Assembly (NCBI RefSeq): GCF_900113135.1
Contig: NZ_FOOH01000029.1
Span: forward strand, 1-50,845
DNA: 50,845 bases
Source: Salegentibacter agarivorans
GTDB taxonomy: Bacteria > Bacteroidota > Bacteroidia > Flavobacteriales > Flavobacteriaceae
Direction of reading: 5' to 3'
The notes under the pieces: model-generated
Databases searched by the model: none
Seen by the model: the letters and a program-made list of their open reading frames with translations, nothing else
Told to the model about the DNA's origin: nothing
Position numbers and translations under genes: made by a program
Part shown: positions 16,268 through 25,630 of the stretch, piece after piece
Layout of the letters: each line of letters starts with the position of its first letter
Numbering within the stretch: the stretch's first letter is position 1

Positions 16268-19234
16268 CTATTCTACTATAAAGCGTTTTACTTTTCCTAC
16301 TTCGCGCGTTCCCATTCTTACTAAATAAACCCCTCGTGCTGCGTAAGACATATCAAGCTCATAAACATAGCCTGTACCGTTATTTTCTACCTGATTTTCT
16401 AACATTTTTTGTCCTAAAATATTATGAACCGTAATTCTTAGGGTTTCATCATAATCGGTTTCCATAATTACTCTAAACTGTTTATTTTCTTCTGAAACCA
16501 CCACCAATTCGGCTTCGTTAAGAATAAAATCTTCAATATCTAAAGTAGAATCGGTAATATTTACTGAATAATCGTGGGTGGTTCCATAATCCATTACTTC
16601 ACACGGATTATTAAGATCACCGTCAAAACTGGTGTCTCCGGCTCTTATTCGCAGAAGATGTTGCCCTAAAGATGCATCAGCGGGAATACTAAAATTGTAA
16701 GAATACCACGTATTAGCATTAGGAATAACTTCAGAAGAGATTACGCGTTCGTCATCGTCAAAAACGGCATCGTCATTAAAATCTATCCACATTGAGAATT
16801 GTTCCTTATCCTCTTCAGCAAAGTGAGATTGCACCGAAACGGTAAATTCCCCCTGTGAACGGTCTAAAGTAGCCGAAAGACCAATAAAATCGGCATAACC
16901 ATTTCCACAGGGAATACGTTCGTTAAGAACATCTTCTAATTCAAAAAACGAAATTCCGTCACCAAAACTACAATCAGAGCCTTCAGGAATACAATCTAAA
17001 TTAGCTACAGATCTTACACTTGTGTCGTTTCTGGCATCAAAATCGTTCTCCAGTCGTGTGCCGGCGGTAATTCTATAGCTTCCGGAAGGTGAAATATCTG
17101 CAGTTTGATTAAAAGTATAAACTTCAAGACCTCCCACTTCCAGCGTGTCATTAAAAACTTCTCTTACCGGTGTGTTATTACCAACCTGGTAAAAAACCGG
17201 AATATCCTGTTGTGGTTCGCCTCCAAAATTTTCTATACTCACGGTTATTTCTTCTGAATTTCCTAAGCTCTCACCGGTTTGAGGAGCATCAATTGAAGTT
17301 ACTCCAACATCGTTTGGCGGCAAATGTCTAACTGAAGTAGTTATTGTATCATTTTCTCTATTTTCATCTCCCTCTAAATTAGTGCTGAAAAGAAATTCGT
17401 AGGTTTCTCCAACTTCAGAAAGATCGGCGGTTTCAGAAAAAGTGAATTCTGCAGAGCTTGTTGCTGCAATACTTTCTTCAAAAGTTTCAGTCACTTCAGC
17501 ACCGCCATTTATGCTATAACTAACTTCAAAATTAGATTGCGCATTTCTACCATAGTTTCTGATTTTAATAGTTATTTCTTCGTTTGTACCTAAACTTGCA
17601 TCTTGCGGACTAACCAAAGAAACTACACCAAGATTATTATCAAAATCTGGTGCTATCTTAAAAACGCCTACGTGATTTTTCCTTTCCTGGCCTACAAAAT
17701 ACTCACCGTTATGCCAAAAAGTGAGTCCATCTGCCGCGTCTACACTTAAATGCGCATAATCCCCGTAGCGGGAATTGGGATTTGGACTTTCGCCTTCAAT
17801 AATATTTTGCTCTTCAATAGTCATAATTCCCGGTTCATCATTAAGGTATCTCCCCGTATATCGCAGCGAGGGAAAAACCGGATTTTGCGGATTATCATTT
17901 AAAACCGTGTAACCTAGAGCAATATTCCCTTCCGCATCAAGGCCTATACTTCCGCTAAATCGGTCGCTATTATCGGGGGCGTAAGTTCCTTCCTGGTAAA
18001 CACTCCAGGGACCGCCATCGGTTTGCTGGCGTAATTCATACCAACGTATTCCAGCGTGCTCGGCCGCACTGGGATCTACATCTACCACAAAATTCATAAC
18101 CACAGCATTATAATTTTGAAATCGTCTGTAAATGGTCATATACATCATTGTAGCCTGTAATACGTCAATTTCGGGAGTATCTTCGCCGGGTTGTGAAAGA
18201 TTCGAAAAAGAGCCTCCGTCAAATGTGGCTATAAAAGGCGAAACTCCCTCTGCCGCTCCTAATTCTTGTGATTCTGAAATAGTTGAAGCCGAAGGGTTAT
18301 TCCAGTCTACATCAATAAGCCAGAGCTTTAGATGATCTTCATTAACCCCTGCCCACGAATCGTCTTGTAGAAAGACTATAGGCGAATTTCCCCGAGGAGG
18401 TATTTCGTTTCCAATCCCTGAAAAACCGGCCGGACTGTAAAATCCGTTAGTTCTAATACCGGGCAATGGAAATGACATAATTTGGGCAGTTTCCCCGGCC
18501 AGCATTTGGTCCCTTTCCAGAGCATACACCACCTGACTTGTGGCGGCGGTCCTGGTATTTTTATTAGTGGTGATATAATAACCGTCTCCCCAAACTGAAA
18601 TCTTCGGGTAATCTGGCAAAACCCCGTTTGTGGTAAAGCGATAAGTGTACCAACCGTCATTCATTGGGTCTGGACCTTGTGAGACTGCGATTAAAAAACT
18701 TTCGGGGGTATCGCTGAACTGTGAAATTATGAACCTATCGGCAAATTCATCGTATAAAATAATAGGGTCTCCAAGGGTTTCATTGGTAAACTCGCCACCA
18801 ATACTGGCAAGAGAAGCAGGTTCCATAATTCTGTTGCCCGATTTATCGAAAATTGAAAAAGCCGAATTCCATCCGTTTACATAATGGTTTGGCCCCGCAG
18901 CCCCGGTAGGATCTGTAGGAGTGGCTTGTGTAGAAGCAGCTTCAAACGTAAAGTTGGGAGCCTTCACAGGGATTTCACCCATTTTTTGCTGAAGCGCTTC
19001 ATCCTTGGTTTTTGGTAAACCTTTTCCCGGAACAATTTTGTTAATTCCCCGATTTCTTGGATTGTAGATTTTGAATTCTTTTGCCGGCGGAATTAATTTC
19101 CTTTTAGACATTGCAGAAGAAGTTACTGCTTTGGCAGAGTCTATATAAACCGGGCCTGCTGTTTCTCTATCCTGACCCAGAAATATAGAATGAAAACCAA
19201 AAATTAAAACTAAAAGGAATAAAATTTTCTTCAT
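16268..19234 (-). CDS. large secreted protein with GEVED domain and T9SS type A sorting domain
   Basis: Signal peptide MKKILFLLVLIFGFHSIFLG is followed by about 500 residues of an unassigned region that may be a beta-propeller, with ASTQATPTDPTGAAGPNHYV near its start. Two CARDB-like repeats follow (the second begins NDVGVTSIDAP), then a GEVED domain (MWIDFNDDAVFDDDERV...MDYGTTHDYSV). The last 80 residues are a type A T9SS sorting domain, with VHNILGQKMLENQ and the terminal ARGVYLVRMGTREVGKVKRFIVE-like strand pattern. It is expected to be exported by the Sec pathway and then through the type IX system to the cell surface or medium. I recognise no catalytic motif, so function is unknown. At 988 residues it is the largest gene in the window. 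Confidence 0.9.
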   Translation of the reverse strand: MKKILFLLVLIFGFHSIFLGQDRETAGPVYIDSAKAVTSSAMSKRKLIPPAKEFKIYNPRNRGINKIVPGKGLPKTKDEALQQKMGEIPVKAPNFTFEAASTQATPTDPTGAAGPNHYVNGWNSAFSIFDKSGNRIMEPASLASIGGEFTNETLGDPIILYDEFADRFIISQFSDTPESFLIAVSQGPDPMNDGWYTYRFTTNGVLPDYPKISVWGDGYYITTNKNTRTAATSQVVYALERDQMLAGETAQIMSFPLPGIRTNGFYSPAGFSGIGNEIPPRGNSPIVFLQDDSWAGVNEDHLKLWLIDVDWNNPSASTISESQELGAAEGVSPFIATFDGGSFSNLSQPGEDTPEIDVLQATMMYMTIYRRFQNYNAVVMNFVVDVDPSAAEHAGIRWYELRQQTDGGPWSVYQEGTYAPDNSDRFSGSIGLDAEGNIALGYTVLNDNPQNPVFPSLRYTGRYLNDEPGIMTIEEQNIIEGESPNPNSRYGDYAHLSVDAADGLTFWHNGEYFVGQERKNHVGVFKIAPDFDNNLGVVSLVSPQDASLGTNEEITIKIRNYGRNAQSNFEVSYSINGGAEVTETFEESIAATSSAEFTFSETADLSEVGETYEFLFSTNLEGDENRENDTITTSVRHLPPNDVGVTSIDAPQTGESLGNSEEITVSIENFGGEPQQDIPVFYQVGNNTPVREVFNDTLEVGGLEVYTFNQTADISPSGSYRITAGTRLENDFDARNDTSVRSVANLDCIPEGSDCSFGDGISFFELEDVLNERIPCGNGYADFIGLSATLDRSQGEFTVSVQSHFAEEDKEQFSMWIDFNDDAVFDDDERVISSEVIPNANTWYSYNFSIPADASLGQHLLRIRAGDTSFDGDLNNPCEVMDYGTTHDYSVNITDSTLDIEDFILNEAELVVVSEENKQFRVIMETDYDETLRITVHNILGQKMLENQVENNGTGYVYELDMSYAARGVYLVRMGTREVGKVKRFIVE

Positions 19235-19292
19235 TGTGATGAGACTTCTTCTTTTACTTTCTAAAAATAATGATTCTATGCGTATCTAAAAC

Positions 19293-19327
19293 AAAAGGAG
19301 CGATTAAGTTGATTAATCGCTCCTTTT
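19293..19327. terminator. bidirectional-looking terminator after glyS
   Basis: An 11-bp perfect stem GGAGCGATTAA/TTAATCGCTCC (19297-19307 and 19313-19323) with a 5-base loop has AAAA on one side and TTTT on the other. It ends the glyS transcript and stands before the T9SS gene on the same strand. Confidence 0.9.
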
Positions 19328-19352
19328 AATAATTTTAAAAAACACTTTTAAG

Positions 19353-20891
19353 TTATTTCTTCATCCAGGTCTTAAAATCTATCTCCTGTTCAATAAGTGT
19401 CTTAAGCTCTGTAATATCTACGCGTTTTTGGTCCATAGTATCACGGTAACGCACCGTCACTTTTTTATCTTCAAGTGAATCGTGATCTACAGTTATACAC
19501 AATGGTGTTCCCGCAGCATCCTGCCTGCGATATCTACGGCCAATCGCATCTTTTTCGTCATACTGAACTCTAAAATCCCATTTTAATTCTTCAATAATTT
19601 CGTGAGCAAGCTCTGGCAAACCATCTTTTTTAACTAGTGGCAGTACCGCCGCCTTGGTTGGCGCCAATACAGCAGGTAGTTTTAAAACCGTTCTTGTTGT
19701 TCCGCCTTCCAGTTCTTCTTCTTTTAATGAAGCTGAAAAAACCGCTAAGAACATTCTGTCTAAGCCAATTGAAGTTTCAATTACATAAGGCACGTAATTT
19801 TCTTTTAATTCAGGATCGTAGAAACGTAATTTCTTCCCTGAATGTTCTTCGTGTGCTTTTAAATCGAAATCTGTTCTGGAATGAATTCCTTCTAATTCTT
19901 TAAATCCAAAAGGGAAATTAAATTCTATATCGGTAGCAGCATTAGCATAATGCGCCATTTTTTCATGATCGTGAAAACGGTAATTTTCTTCGCCTAAACC
20001 TAAAGAAGCGTGCCAATTCTGGCGGGTTTCTTTCCAGTGCTCAAACCATTTTAATTCTTCGCCGGGACGCACAAAAAATTGCATCTCCATTTGTTCAAAT
20101 TCCCGCTGGCGAAAGATAAACTGTCTCGCAACAATTTCATTTCTAAAAGCTTTTCCTATCTGTGCAATTCCAAAAGGAATTTTCATCCGACCGGTTTTTT
20201 GCACGTTAGAAAAATTCACGAAAATTCCCTGGGCAGTTTCAGGACGCAAATATAAGTCTGTAGCAGAATCGGCTGAAGCACCCAGCTTGGTTCCAAACAT
20301 TAAATTGAACTGCTTAACATCTGTCCAGTTTTTAGAACCCGTTTCGGGACAGGCAATTTCCAACTCTTCAATTAGCGCTTTAACATCGGCCAAATTTTCA
20401 TCGGTAAGTGATTTGGCAAGGCGCTCAAGAATTTCTTTCTCCTCTTTTTTATAACGAATAACCCTGGGGTTGGTACTTACAAATTCTTCTTCATCAAACT
20501 TATCTCCAAAACGTTTCCTTGCTTTTGCAATTTCCTTTTGTGCTTTTTGATTGATCTTTTCAGCATAATCTTCAACCAAAACATCGGCCCGATATCGTTT
20601 TTTAGAATCTTTATTATCAATTAAAGGATCGTTAAACGCATCTACGTGACCCGAAGCCTTCCAGGTGGTAGGGTGCATTAAAATCGCCGCATCTAAACCA
20701 ACGATGTTTTGGTGCAACTGCACCATACTTTTCCACCAGTAATCTTTGATGTTTTTCTTTAATTCAGCCCCATTTTGCCCGTAATCGTAAACAGCACTAA
20801 GTCCGTCGTAAATTTCGCTCGATGCAAAAATATACCCATACTCTTTAGCATGGGATATTACATTTTTAAAAAAATCTTCTTGTTTTGCCAT
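19353..20891 (-). CDS. glyS: glycine--tRNA ligase (single-chain type)
   Basis: A dimeric class II aminoacyl-tRNA synthetase that charges tRNA-Gly. The 512 residues contain LYLRPETAQGIFVNF (motif 2 region), the FRNEIVARQFIFRQREFEQMEM-type block, the motif 3 segment ETSIGLDRMFLAV near residue 390, and a C-terminal anticodon-binding domain ending with EQEIDFKTWMKK. This is the eukaryote/archaeal-like single-chain type, normal for Bacteroidota, and not the alpha2beta2 enzyme. It is flanked by terminators on both sides, so it is probably a single-gene unit. Confidence 0.97.
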   Translation of the reverse strand: MAKQEDFFKNVISHAKEYGYIFASSEIYDGLSAVYDYGQNGAELKKNIKDYWWKSMVQLHQNIVGLDAAILMHPTTWKASGHVDAFNDPLIDNKDSKKRYRADVLVEDYAEKINQKAQKEIAKARKRFGDKFDEEEFVSTNPRVIRYKKEEKEILERLAKSLTDENLADVKALIEELEIACPETGSKNWTDVKQFNLMFGTKLGASADSATDLYLRPETAQGIFVNFSNVQKTGRMKIPFGIAQIGKAFRNEIVARQFIFRQREFEQMEMQFFVRPGEELKWFEHWKETRQNWHASLGLGEENYRFHDHEKMAHYANAATDIEFNFPFGFKELEGIHSRTDFDLKAHEEHSGKKLRFYDPELKENYVPYVIETSIGLDRMFLAVFSASLKEEELEGGTTRTVLKLPAVLAPTKAAVLPLVKKDGLPELAHEIIEELKWDFRVQYDEKDAIGRRYRRQDAAGTPLCITVDHDSLEDKKVTVRYRDTMDQKRVDITELKTLIEQEIDFKTWMKK

Positions 20892-20902
20892 AGCACAAAA
20901 AT

Positions 20903-20935
20903 AAAAAAACCGCCCTGATAAACAGCAGGGCGGCC
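20903..20935 (-). terminator. terminator of the coiled-coil membrane protein gene
   Basis: The 8-bp stem CCGCCCTG/CAGGGCGG (20910-20917, 20926-20933) is followed by a run of seven T on the minus strand. It lies 20 bases after the stop codon at 20955 and overlaps the start region of glyS. Confidence 0.92.
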
Positions 20936-20954
20936 TTTGAATTTTAAGTTTTAA

Positions 20955-21839
20955 TTATCTTAGGTTAAAAGATGCTGTTCCCAGTAAAATCGCATCGGCA
21001 TATACGTAAACTTTATAAGTACCTTCCAGCAATCTATTTTCGTTGGTATTAGCTAACAAACACACATCCAACTCGTTGTTTTCGTAATAAACTTTAGAAG
21101 CCGCGCTATATACCATAGGCCCGCCTTCGTGTTCTACCACAATTTCATCACCTACCAATTCATTTTCAGGATTATAAACCTGCACATACATATTCCTTTC
21201 TCCCGGCCCGGCAAGATCATTAGCCGTTATAGTAAAGCAAGTTCTAATTTGGTCTATTCTTCGGGTTCTGTCGTTTTCTACCAGTTTACCACTATTTCTT
21301 ACAATAACTCCTTCCCCACGTAAATTGGTGACTTTAAGCTGCGCTGCCCGATCTACTTTGTTAGAAAGATCCTGGTTGGTAGTTTGTAAAGAATCTGAAA
21401 CCCTGGTTCTTTCCTGTAGAATTATGTTAGTACTGTCTAAAGTTTGAGACATCATTTGGTTTTGGCGGTTTAGACTATCTACCACTCTAAATAAACGATC
21501 TTTCTCGGATTTTAAATTGCTAATTTCCCTGCGATAGCGAGAAATTAAAACCAGGTTGGCTTCATTATCTTCTACTGAATCCAGTAAACGCTCTATTCTA
21601 TTCCTGGCATCTACCAGGTTTTGATCCATCACCTGATTTTCATCTATGGCCTCATCGTATTTCTTAATTAGATCATTAAGCTCGTCTTCTATTACCTCTT
21701 TCTCCTTGGTAAGAATTGCTTTATTCTCTTTCTCTTCGTTATAGAATTTAATTGTATAGATACCTAAGGCCAGTAAGGCCACAGCTAACACTCCGGTTAA
21801 AATCTTAAGCGCGGTGTTGTTTTTCTTTTCGGTCATCAT
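20955..21839 (-). CDS. coiled-coil inner-membrane protein of unknown function
   Basis: I do not recognise a named family. The 294 residues start with a short cytoplasmic tail, one transmembrane helix (residues about 11-28, ILTGVLAVALLALGIYTI), then a long coiled coil to about residue 175. A compact C-terminal domain follows, with the segment RTCFTITANDLAGPGERNMY and a final beta-rich YKVYVYADAILLGTASF. The shape is that of a membrane-anchored periplasmic rod with a head domain. ATG ATG at the start leaves the first Met uncertain. It is divergent from comF and ends at a strong terminator. Confidence 0.75.
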   Translation of the reverse strand: MMTEKKNNTALKILTGVLAVALLALGIYTIKFYNEEKENKAILTKEKEVIEDELNDLIKKYDEAIDENQVMDQNLVDARNRIERLLDSVEDNEANLVLISRYRREISNLKSEKDRLFRVVDSLNRQNQMMSQTLDSTNIILQERTRVSDSLQTTNQDLSNKVDRAAQLKVTNLRGEGVIVRNSGKLVENDRTRRIDQIRTCFTITANDLAGPGERNMYVQVYNPENELVGDEIVVEHEGGPMVYSAASKVYYENNELDVCLLANTNENRLLEGTYKVYVYADAILLGTASFNLR

Positions 21840-21900
21840 ATTAATAAATTTTGTTTGTAAATTTAGGAGTTTAATAAGGTAAACAGCAAGGACTTAACAA

Positions 21901-22581
21901 ATGTTTCACGATTTAGCAAACCTATTCTATCCTGCAGTATGTAACTGCTGTGACAGCCCTTTGTTAAAGACAGAAAAAGTAATTTGTACTTCCTGTTTAC
22001 ATAAACTCCCAACCACTAATTATCACCTTGATAACGAAAACCTTAGCAAAAAAGTATTTTCTGCCCGTTTACCTCTAGAAAATGCAACTTCCCTACTTTA
22101 TTTTAAAAAGAAAGGAATGGTGCAAAATCTTATTCATAATCTTAAGTATAAAAAGCAGGAAGAGGTGGGAGCCTTCCTGGGATCCTGGCTGGGAGAAGAA
22201 CTGGCATCACATCCCGCGTTTAAAAAAATTGATTGTGTAATCCCAGTTCCACTTCATCGTATAAAATTAAAACAAAGGGGATACAACCAGGTTACCGGCT
22301 TTGGACAGGAACTCGCCAAAAAATTAGATACCGAATTTATTGAAAACGTTCTGGTAAAAAAATCTGGTTCACGCACCCAAACCTTTAAAAAACGTCTTGG
22401 CCGGTGGGGCAGTATTGATGCTACATTTATAATAGAAAATTCAGAAATAGTAGAGAACAAACATATCCTGTTGGTAGACGATTTGGTGACCACGGGAGCT
22501 ACTTTGGAAGCTTGCGGCAATAAGTTACTGGAAATTAAAAACACTAAATTAAGTATAGCGACTATGGCAATTACCGATTGA
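21901..22581 (+). CDS. comF: ComF family protein (phosphoribosyltransferase-like)
   Basis: A 226-residue member of the ComF/GntX family, linked to DNA uptake or phosphoribosyl metabolism in other bacteria. The N-terminal Cys-rich zinc-ribbon-like part (CNCCDSPLL...CTSCLHKL) is followed by the phosphoribosyltransferase domain with the PRPP motif HILLVDDLVTTGATLEAC. The PVPLHRIKLKQRGYNQ block is typical. It may be cotranscribed with the lipoprotein gene 58 bases downstream. A role in competence is inference from homology only. Confidence 0.92.
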   Translation: MFHDLANLFYPAVCNCCDSPLLKTEKVICTSCLHKLPTTNYHLDNENLSKKVFSARLPLENATSLLYFKKKGMVQNLIHNLKYKKQEEVGAFLGSWLGEELASHPAFKKIDCVIPVPLHRIKLKQRGYNQVTGFGQELAKKLDTEFIENVLVKKSGSRTQTFKKRLGRWGSIDATFIIENSEIVENKHILLVDDLVTTGATLEACGNKLLEIKNTKLSIATMAITD

Positions 22582-22639
22582 TACTCACGTTAAAACCTAA
22601 AATAATTGTTTCTTTGCCTTTAGATTTCATTTTTAAATT

Positions 22640-24253
22640 ATGCTGAAAAGAATTCCGGGAATTTTACTTGTGGTTGCTCTACTTTTGCTGTGTGTGCGAT
22701 GCGCTAAAAAAGGAATGCCTGAAGGGGGCCCTGAAGACGAAGAACCGCCAAAATTTATTAGGGCAAACCCAGAAAATTACAATACTAATTTCTCTGCAGA
22801 AGAAATCAGGATTTTCTTTAACGAATATGTGAAGTTAGAAGATGCACGCCAACAAATAGTAATTTCGCCTCCAATAGAACCACGGCCCACAATTATTCCA
22901 ATGGGTACGGCACGTAAAGATGTACGTATCCAAAATATGGATTCTCTTCAGGAAAATACTACTTATACCATAAATTTTGGAAAAAGTATTGTAGATAATA
23001 ACGAGGGCAACCCATTACCATATTTTAAATATGTTTTCTCCACCGGTGACTACCTGGACTCTTTAAAAATTTCTGGAACTATAAAAGACGCTAATTTGAA
23101 AGCTCCAAACGAATTTATTTCTATTTTTTTATATGAAGTAGATTCAACTTTTTCAGATTCCCTGGTCTACAAACAAACTCCAAGATATATAACTTACACG
23201 TTAGATAGTAGCGTAAATTTTGAACTGGAAAACCTTAAGGAAGGCACGTACCAGATTCTTGCAGTAGAAGACAAAAACGATAATTATAATTTTAATCCTA
23301 AGAACGAAAAAATAGGGTTTATTGAAGATTATATCACGCTACCTACAGATTCTACTTACCAAATCACCATCTTTACAGAAGAACTGGAATTTGAGCCTAA
23401 AAGACCAAAACTCCTAAAAGGAAATCAAATTTTATTCGGTTACGAAGGGAAAAAAGGAGTAGATAGTGTAGAAATTAATTTATTAACCCCAGAACCTGAA
23501 GGTTTTAAATCCAGAATTGTAAAAGATAGAAAAACCGATACACTTTACTATTGGTATAATATTCGTCCCGAATACGACAGCCTTTCTTTTGAAGTAGTTA
23601 GCCCTACCCGCCGTGACACCCTATTCACAAAAATAGCAGAAGCCGACCGTGATTCCCTAAATATTACCACAGAACCTTCTGGCGGAATAGGGTTTGGCCA
23701 GGATTTTAAGTTGAAAGCCAACACTCCAATTACAAATTTTAACCGGGAGCTTATTAGTATTCGGGATGGAGATTCAGTAATTGTTCCTTTTAATGCTGAA
23801 ATGCGCAGGTTGGAAAACGAAATTGTAATTTCTTTTGAAAAAGAAGAAAGCACCGATTATCGCGTAACTGCTTTACCCGGTGCTATTACCGATCTTTTTG
23901 AAGAAACCAACGATACCCTTCAGCAAAGTTTAAATACCAAATCTTATGCAGATTATGGCAGTATTATTCTAAGGCTTCAGAATGTTAATCGATTTCCGTT
24001 GCTGGTTCAGCTTACTAATGAAAAAGGAGAAGTACAGACAGAAAAATATTCTAATGGCGATACCAATTTACATTTTCAGTATTTAAAGCCCGGTAAATAC
24101 CTTATTCGGGTAATTTTTGATGATAATGAAAACCGAAAATGGGATACCGGAAATTACTTAAAAAGAATTCAACCGGAAGAAATTCAATATTATCGGGATA
24201 CTATAGATGTTAGGTCTAATTGGGATATGCCAGAGACTTTTACTTTAGAGTAA
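22640..24253 (+). CDS. Ig-like (SbsA/Big_5 type) domain lipoprotein
   Basis: Lipoprotein signal MLKRIPGILLVVALLLLCVRC, with the Cys followed by AKKGMPEGGPEDE. Right after it comes an Ig-like domain of the SbsA/Big_5 kind at about residues 30-125 (PKFIRANPENY...FFNEYVKL...TYTINFGKSIVDNNEGN). The rest, to residue 537, is beta-rich, with a later LKPGKYLIRVIFDDNENRKWD element. Proteins of this layout are common, uncharacterised outer-envelope lipoproteins in flavobacteria. Its 3' end overlaps the end of the convergent amidase gene by 14 bases. Confidence 0.85.
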   Translation: MLKRIPGILLVVALLLLCVRCAKKGMPEGGPEDEEPPKFIRANPENYNTNFSAEEIRIFFNEYVKLEDARQQIVISPPIEPRPTIIPMGTARKDVRIQNMDSLQENTTYTINFGKSIVDNNEGNPLPYFKYVFSTGDYLDSLKISGTIKDANLKAPNEFISIFLYEVDSTFSDSLVYKQTPRYITYTLDSSVNFELENLKEGTYQILAVEDKNDNYNFNPKNEKIGFIEDYITLPTDSTYQITIFTEELEFEPKRPKLLKGNQILFGYEGKKGVDSVEINLLTPEPEGFKSRIVKDRKTDTLYYWYNIRPEYDSLSFEVVSPTRRDTLFTKIAEADRDSLNITTEPSGGIGFGQDFKLKANTPITNFNRELISIRDGDSVIVPFNAEMRRLENEIVISFEKEESTDYRVTALPGAITDLFEETNDTLQQSLNTKSYADYGSIILRLQNVNRFPLLVQLTNEKGEVQTEKYSNGDTNLHFQYLKPGKYLIRVIFDDNENRKWDTGNYLKRIQPEEIQYYRDTIDVRSNWDMPETFTLE

Positions 24254-25019
24254 ATTCATCGCGATCCTGGAGAAATTTTAACTGCCCACGCGTTTCCTCA
24301 AGATGTTTTTTATCTAGCGTAATTTCTTTTACAAAAGGTTCTTCGCGGTACAGCTCTGTAAGATTTTTTCCCAAACAATCGTAAGCTGCTGTGTGGCCAT
24401 TATACTCGTAGCCATCACCGTCATTTCCGGTACGATTAACGCCAATACAGTAACTCATATTTTCTATAGCCCGGGCTTTTAATAGTGTATCCCACGCAAA
24501 AACACGCTTGCTTGGCCAGTTGGCAACATAGATCAAAAGGTCATAATCTTCGGTATTTCTTGCAAAAACAGGAAAACGAAGATCATAACAAACCAGCGGA
24601 CAAATTTTCCAGCCTTTATAATCAACAATTAATCTATCTTTTCCGGCGGTATAGGTTTTATCTTCTTTAGCAAGCGTGAACGTATGTCGTTTATCGTAGA
24701 TTTTATAACTTCCGTCAGGAAAAACAAAGAAAAGCCGATTGTAGAAATTATCATTTTCAGAAATAATCACGCTTCCGGTAACTGCAGCGTCTTTCAATTT
24801 TGCCATTTCACGCATCCAGTTTAGCGTTAAACCATCGGTTTTTTCGGCTAATTTACTGGCGTTCATACTAAACCCGGTAGTAAACATTTCCGGAAGAATA
24901 ATAAGATCAATTTCTTCTGAAAGTGCTTTAATTTCTTTTGAAAAAAAGCTGCGATTAGCCTGGGGATCTTCCCATTTTAAATTTGCCTGAATTAGTGCGG
25001 TGTTTAATTTCTGTGCCAT
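24240..25019 (-). CDS. nitrilase-family amidase (omega-amidase / YafV-like)
   Basis: The carbon-nitrogen hydrolase fold is clear. The catalytic triad is visible as Glu in LPEMFTTGF, Lys in YDKRHTF and Cys in CPLVCYDLRFPVF, and the DLLIYVANWP and CIGVNRTG segments follow. It resembles omega-amidases that hydrolyse alpha-ketoglutaramate and related alpha-keto amides. The start at 25019 (MAQKLNTALIQANLKW) fits the family better than the upstream Met at 25034. Its length of 259 residues is typical. Confidence 0.93.
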   Translation of the reverse strand: MAQKLNTALIQANLKWEDPQANRSFFSKEIKALSEEIDLIILPEMFTTGFSMNASKLAEKTDGLTLNWMREMAKLKDAAVTGSVIISENDNFYNRLFFVFPDGSYKIYDKRHTFTLAKEDKTYTAGKDRLIVDYKGWKICPLVCYDLRFPVFARNTEDYDLLIYVANWPSKRVFAWDTLLKARAIENMSYCIGVNRTGNDGDGYEYNGHTAAYDCLGKNLTELYREEPFVKEITLDKKHLEETRGQLKFLQDRDEFTLK

Positions 25020-25120
25020 ATTCAAAATTACCAAATTTTAAATATCTGCTGCTAAATCCTTGTTAAACAATTGTAGAAAACTCACATAATGGATAGTTTT
25101 AATCTGTAAAATAGCTAATT

Positions 25121-25630
25121 ATGAAAGTACAAGCCTTACTAAATAAAGATTCTTATTCTAAAGCTACCGGCCGCGGGCTTCTTGCAGGAGTACTTGGCGG
25201 ACTTGCCGGTACAGCGGTAAAAAGCCTGGTTGAACATTTTCTACCGGTTAGAAAAATAGAGCAACGTTCTGCCCAAATTAAAATTGTAGACGATCTTTCT
25301 ACAAAAATCACCGGGTCTCCTATAAGTGTTAATAATGAAGAATTGGCCGAGCAATTAGTAAATTTCCCTATGGGTGCCAGCGTTGGGGCTGCTTATGGTT
25401 TTGGAAAGAAAGACAACGAAGAATTAAATATTAGGGATGGGATAATTTTAGGTGGTTCTACCTGGATTTCAACACACGAAACTTCGCTTCCTATGATGGG
25501 GCTGGAGCCTAAGCCTACAGATGTGCCCATTAAAATGCAAATGAACGAGCTGTTTGCCCACGTACTGTTTGGAATTACCACTGAAGTTGTTAGAAGTACC
25601 GTTCTTAAAAGACTGAATGAAAGAAATTAA
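25121..25630 (+). CDS. DUF1440 (YagU-like) inner-membrane protein
   Basis: A 169-residue protein with Gly-rich hydrophobic stretches near residues 17-35 (GRGLLAGVLGGLAGTA), 95-115 and 140-160. The pattern, including STHETSLPMMGLEP and a late FAHVLFGITTEVV, matches DUF1440, of which E. coli YagU is a member. Function is not certain. The gene converges with the helicase of the ligase cluster and their stop codons overlap by 4 bases. Confidence 0.6.
   Translation: MKVQALLNKDSYSKATGRGLLAGVLGGLAGTAVKSLVEHFLPVRKIEQRSAQIKIVDDLSTKITGSPISVNNEELAEQLVNFPMGASVGAAYGFGKKDNEELNIRDGIILGGSTWISTHETSLPMMGLEPKPTDVPIKMQMNELFAHVLFGITTEVVRSTVLKRLNERN

Noticed and set aside
25121-25630. Interpretation of this membrane protein as PdeM of the ligase cluster
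   Set aside because: It is on the opposite strand, is hydrophobic, and has none of the metallophosphoesterase motifs (DxH, GDxxD, GNHD).
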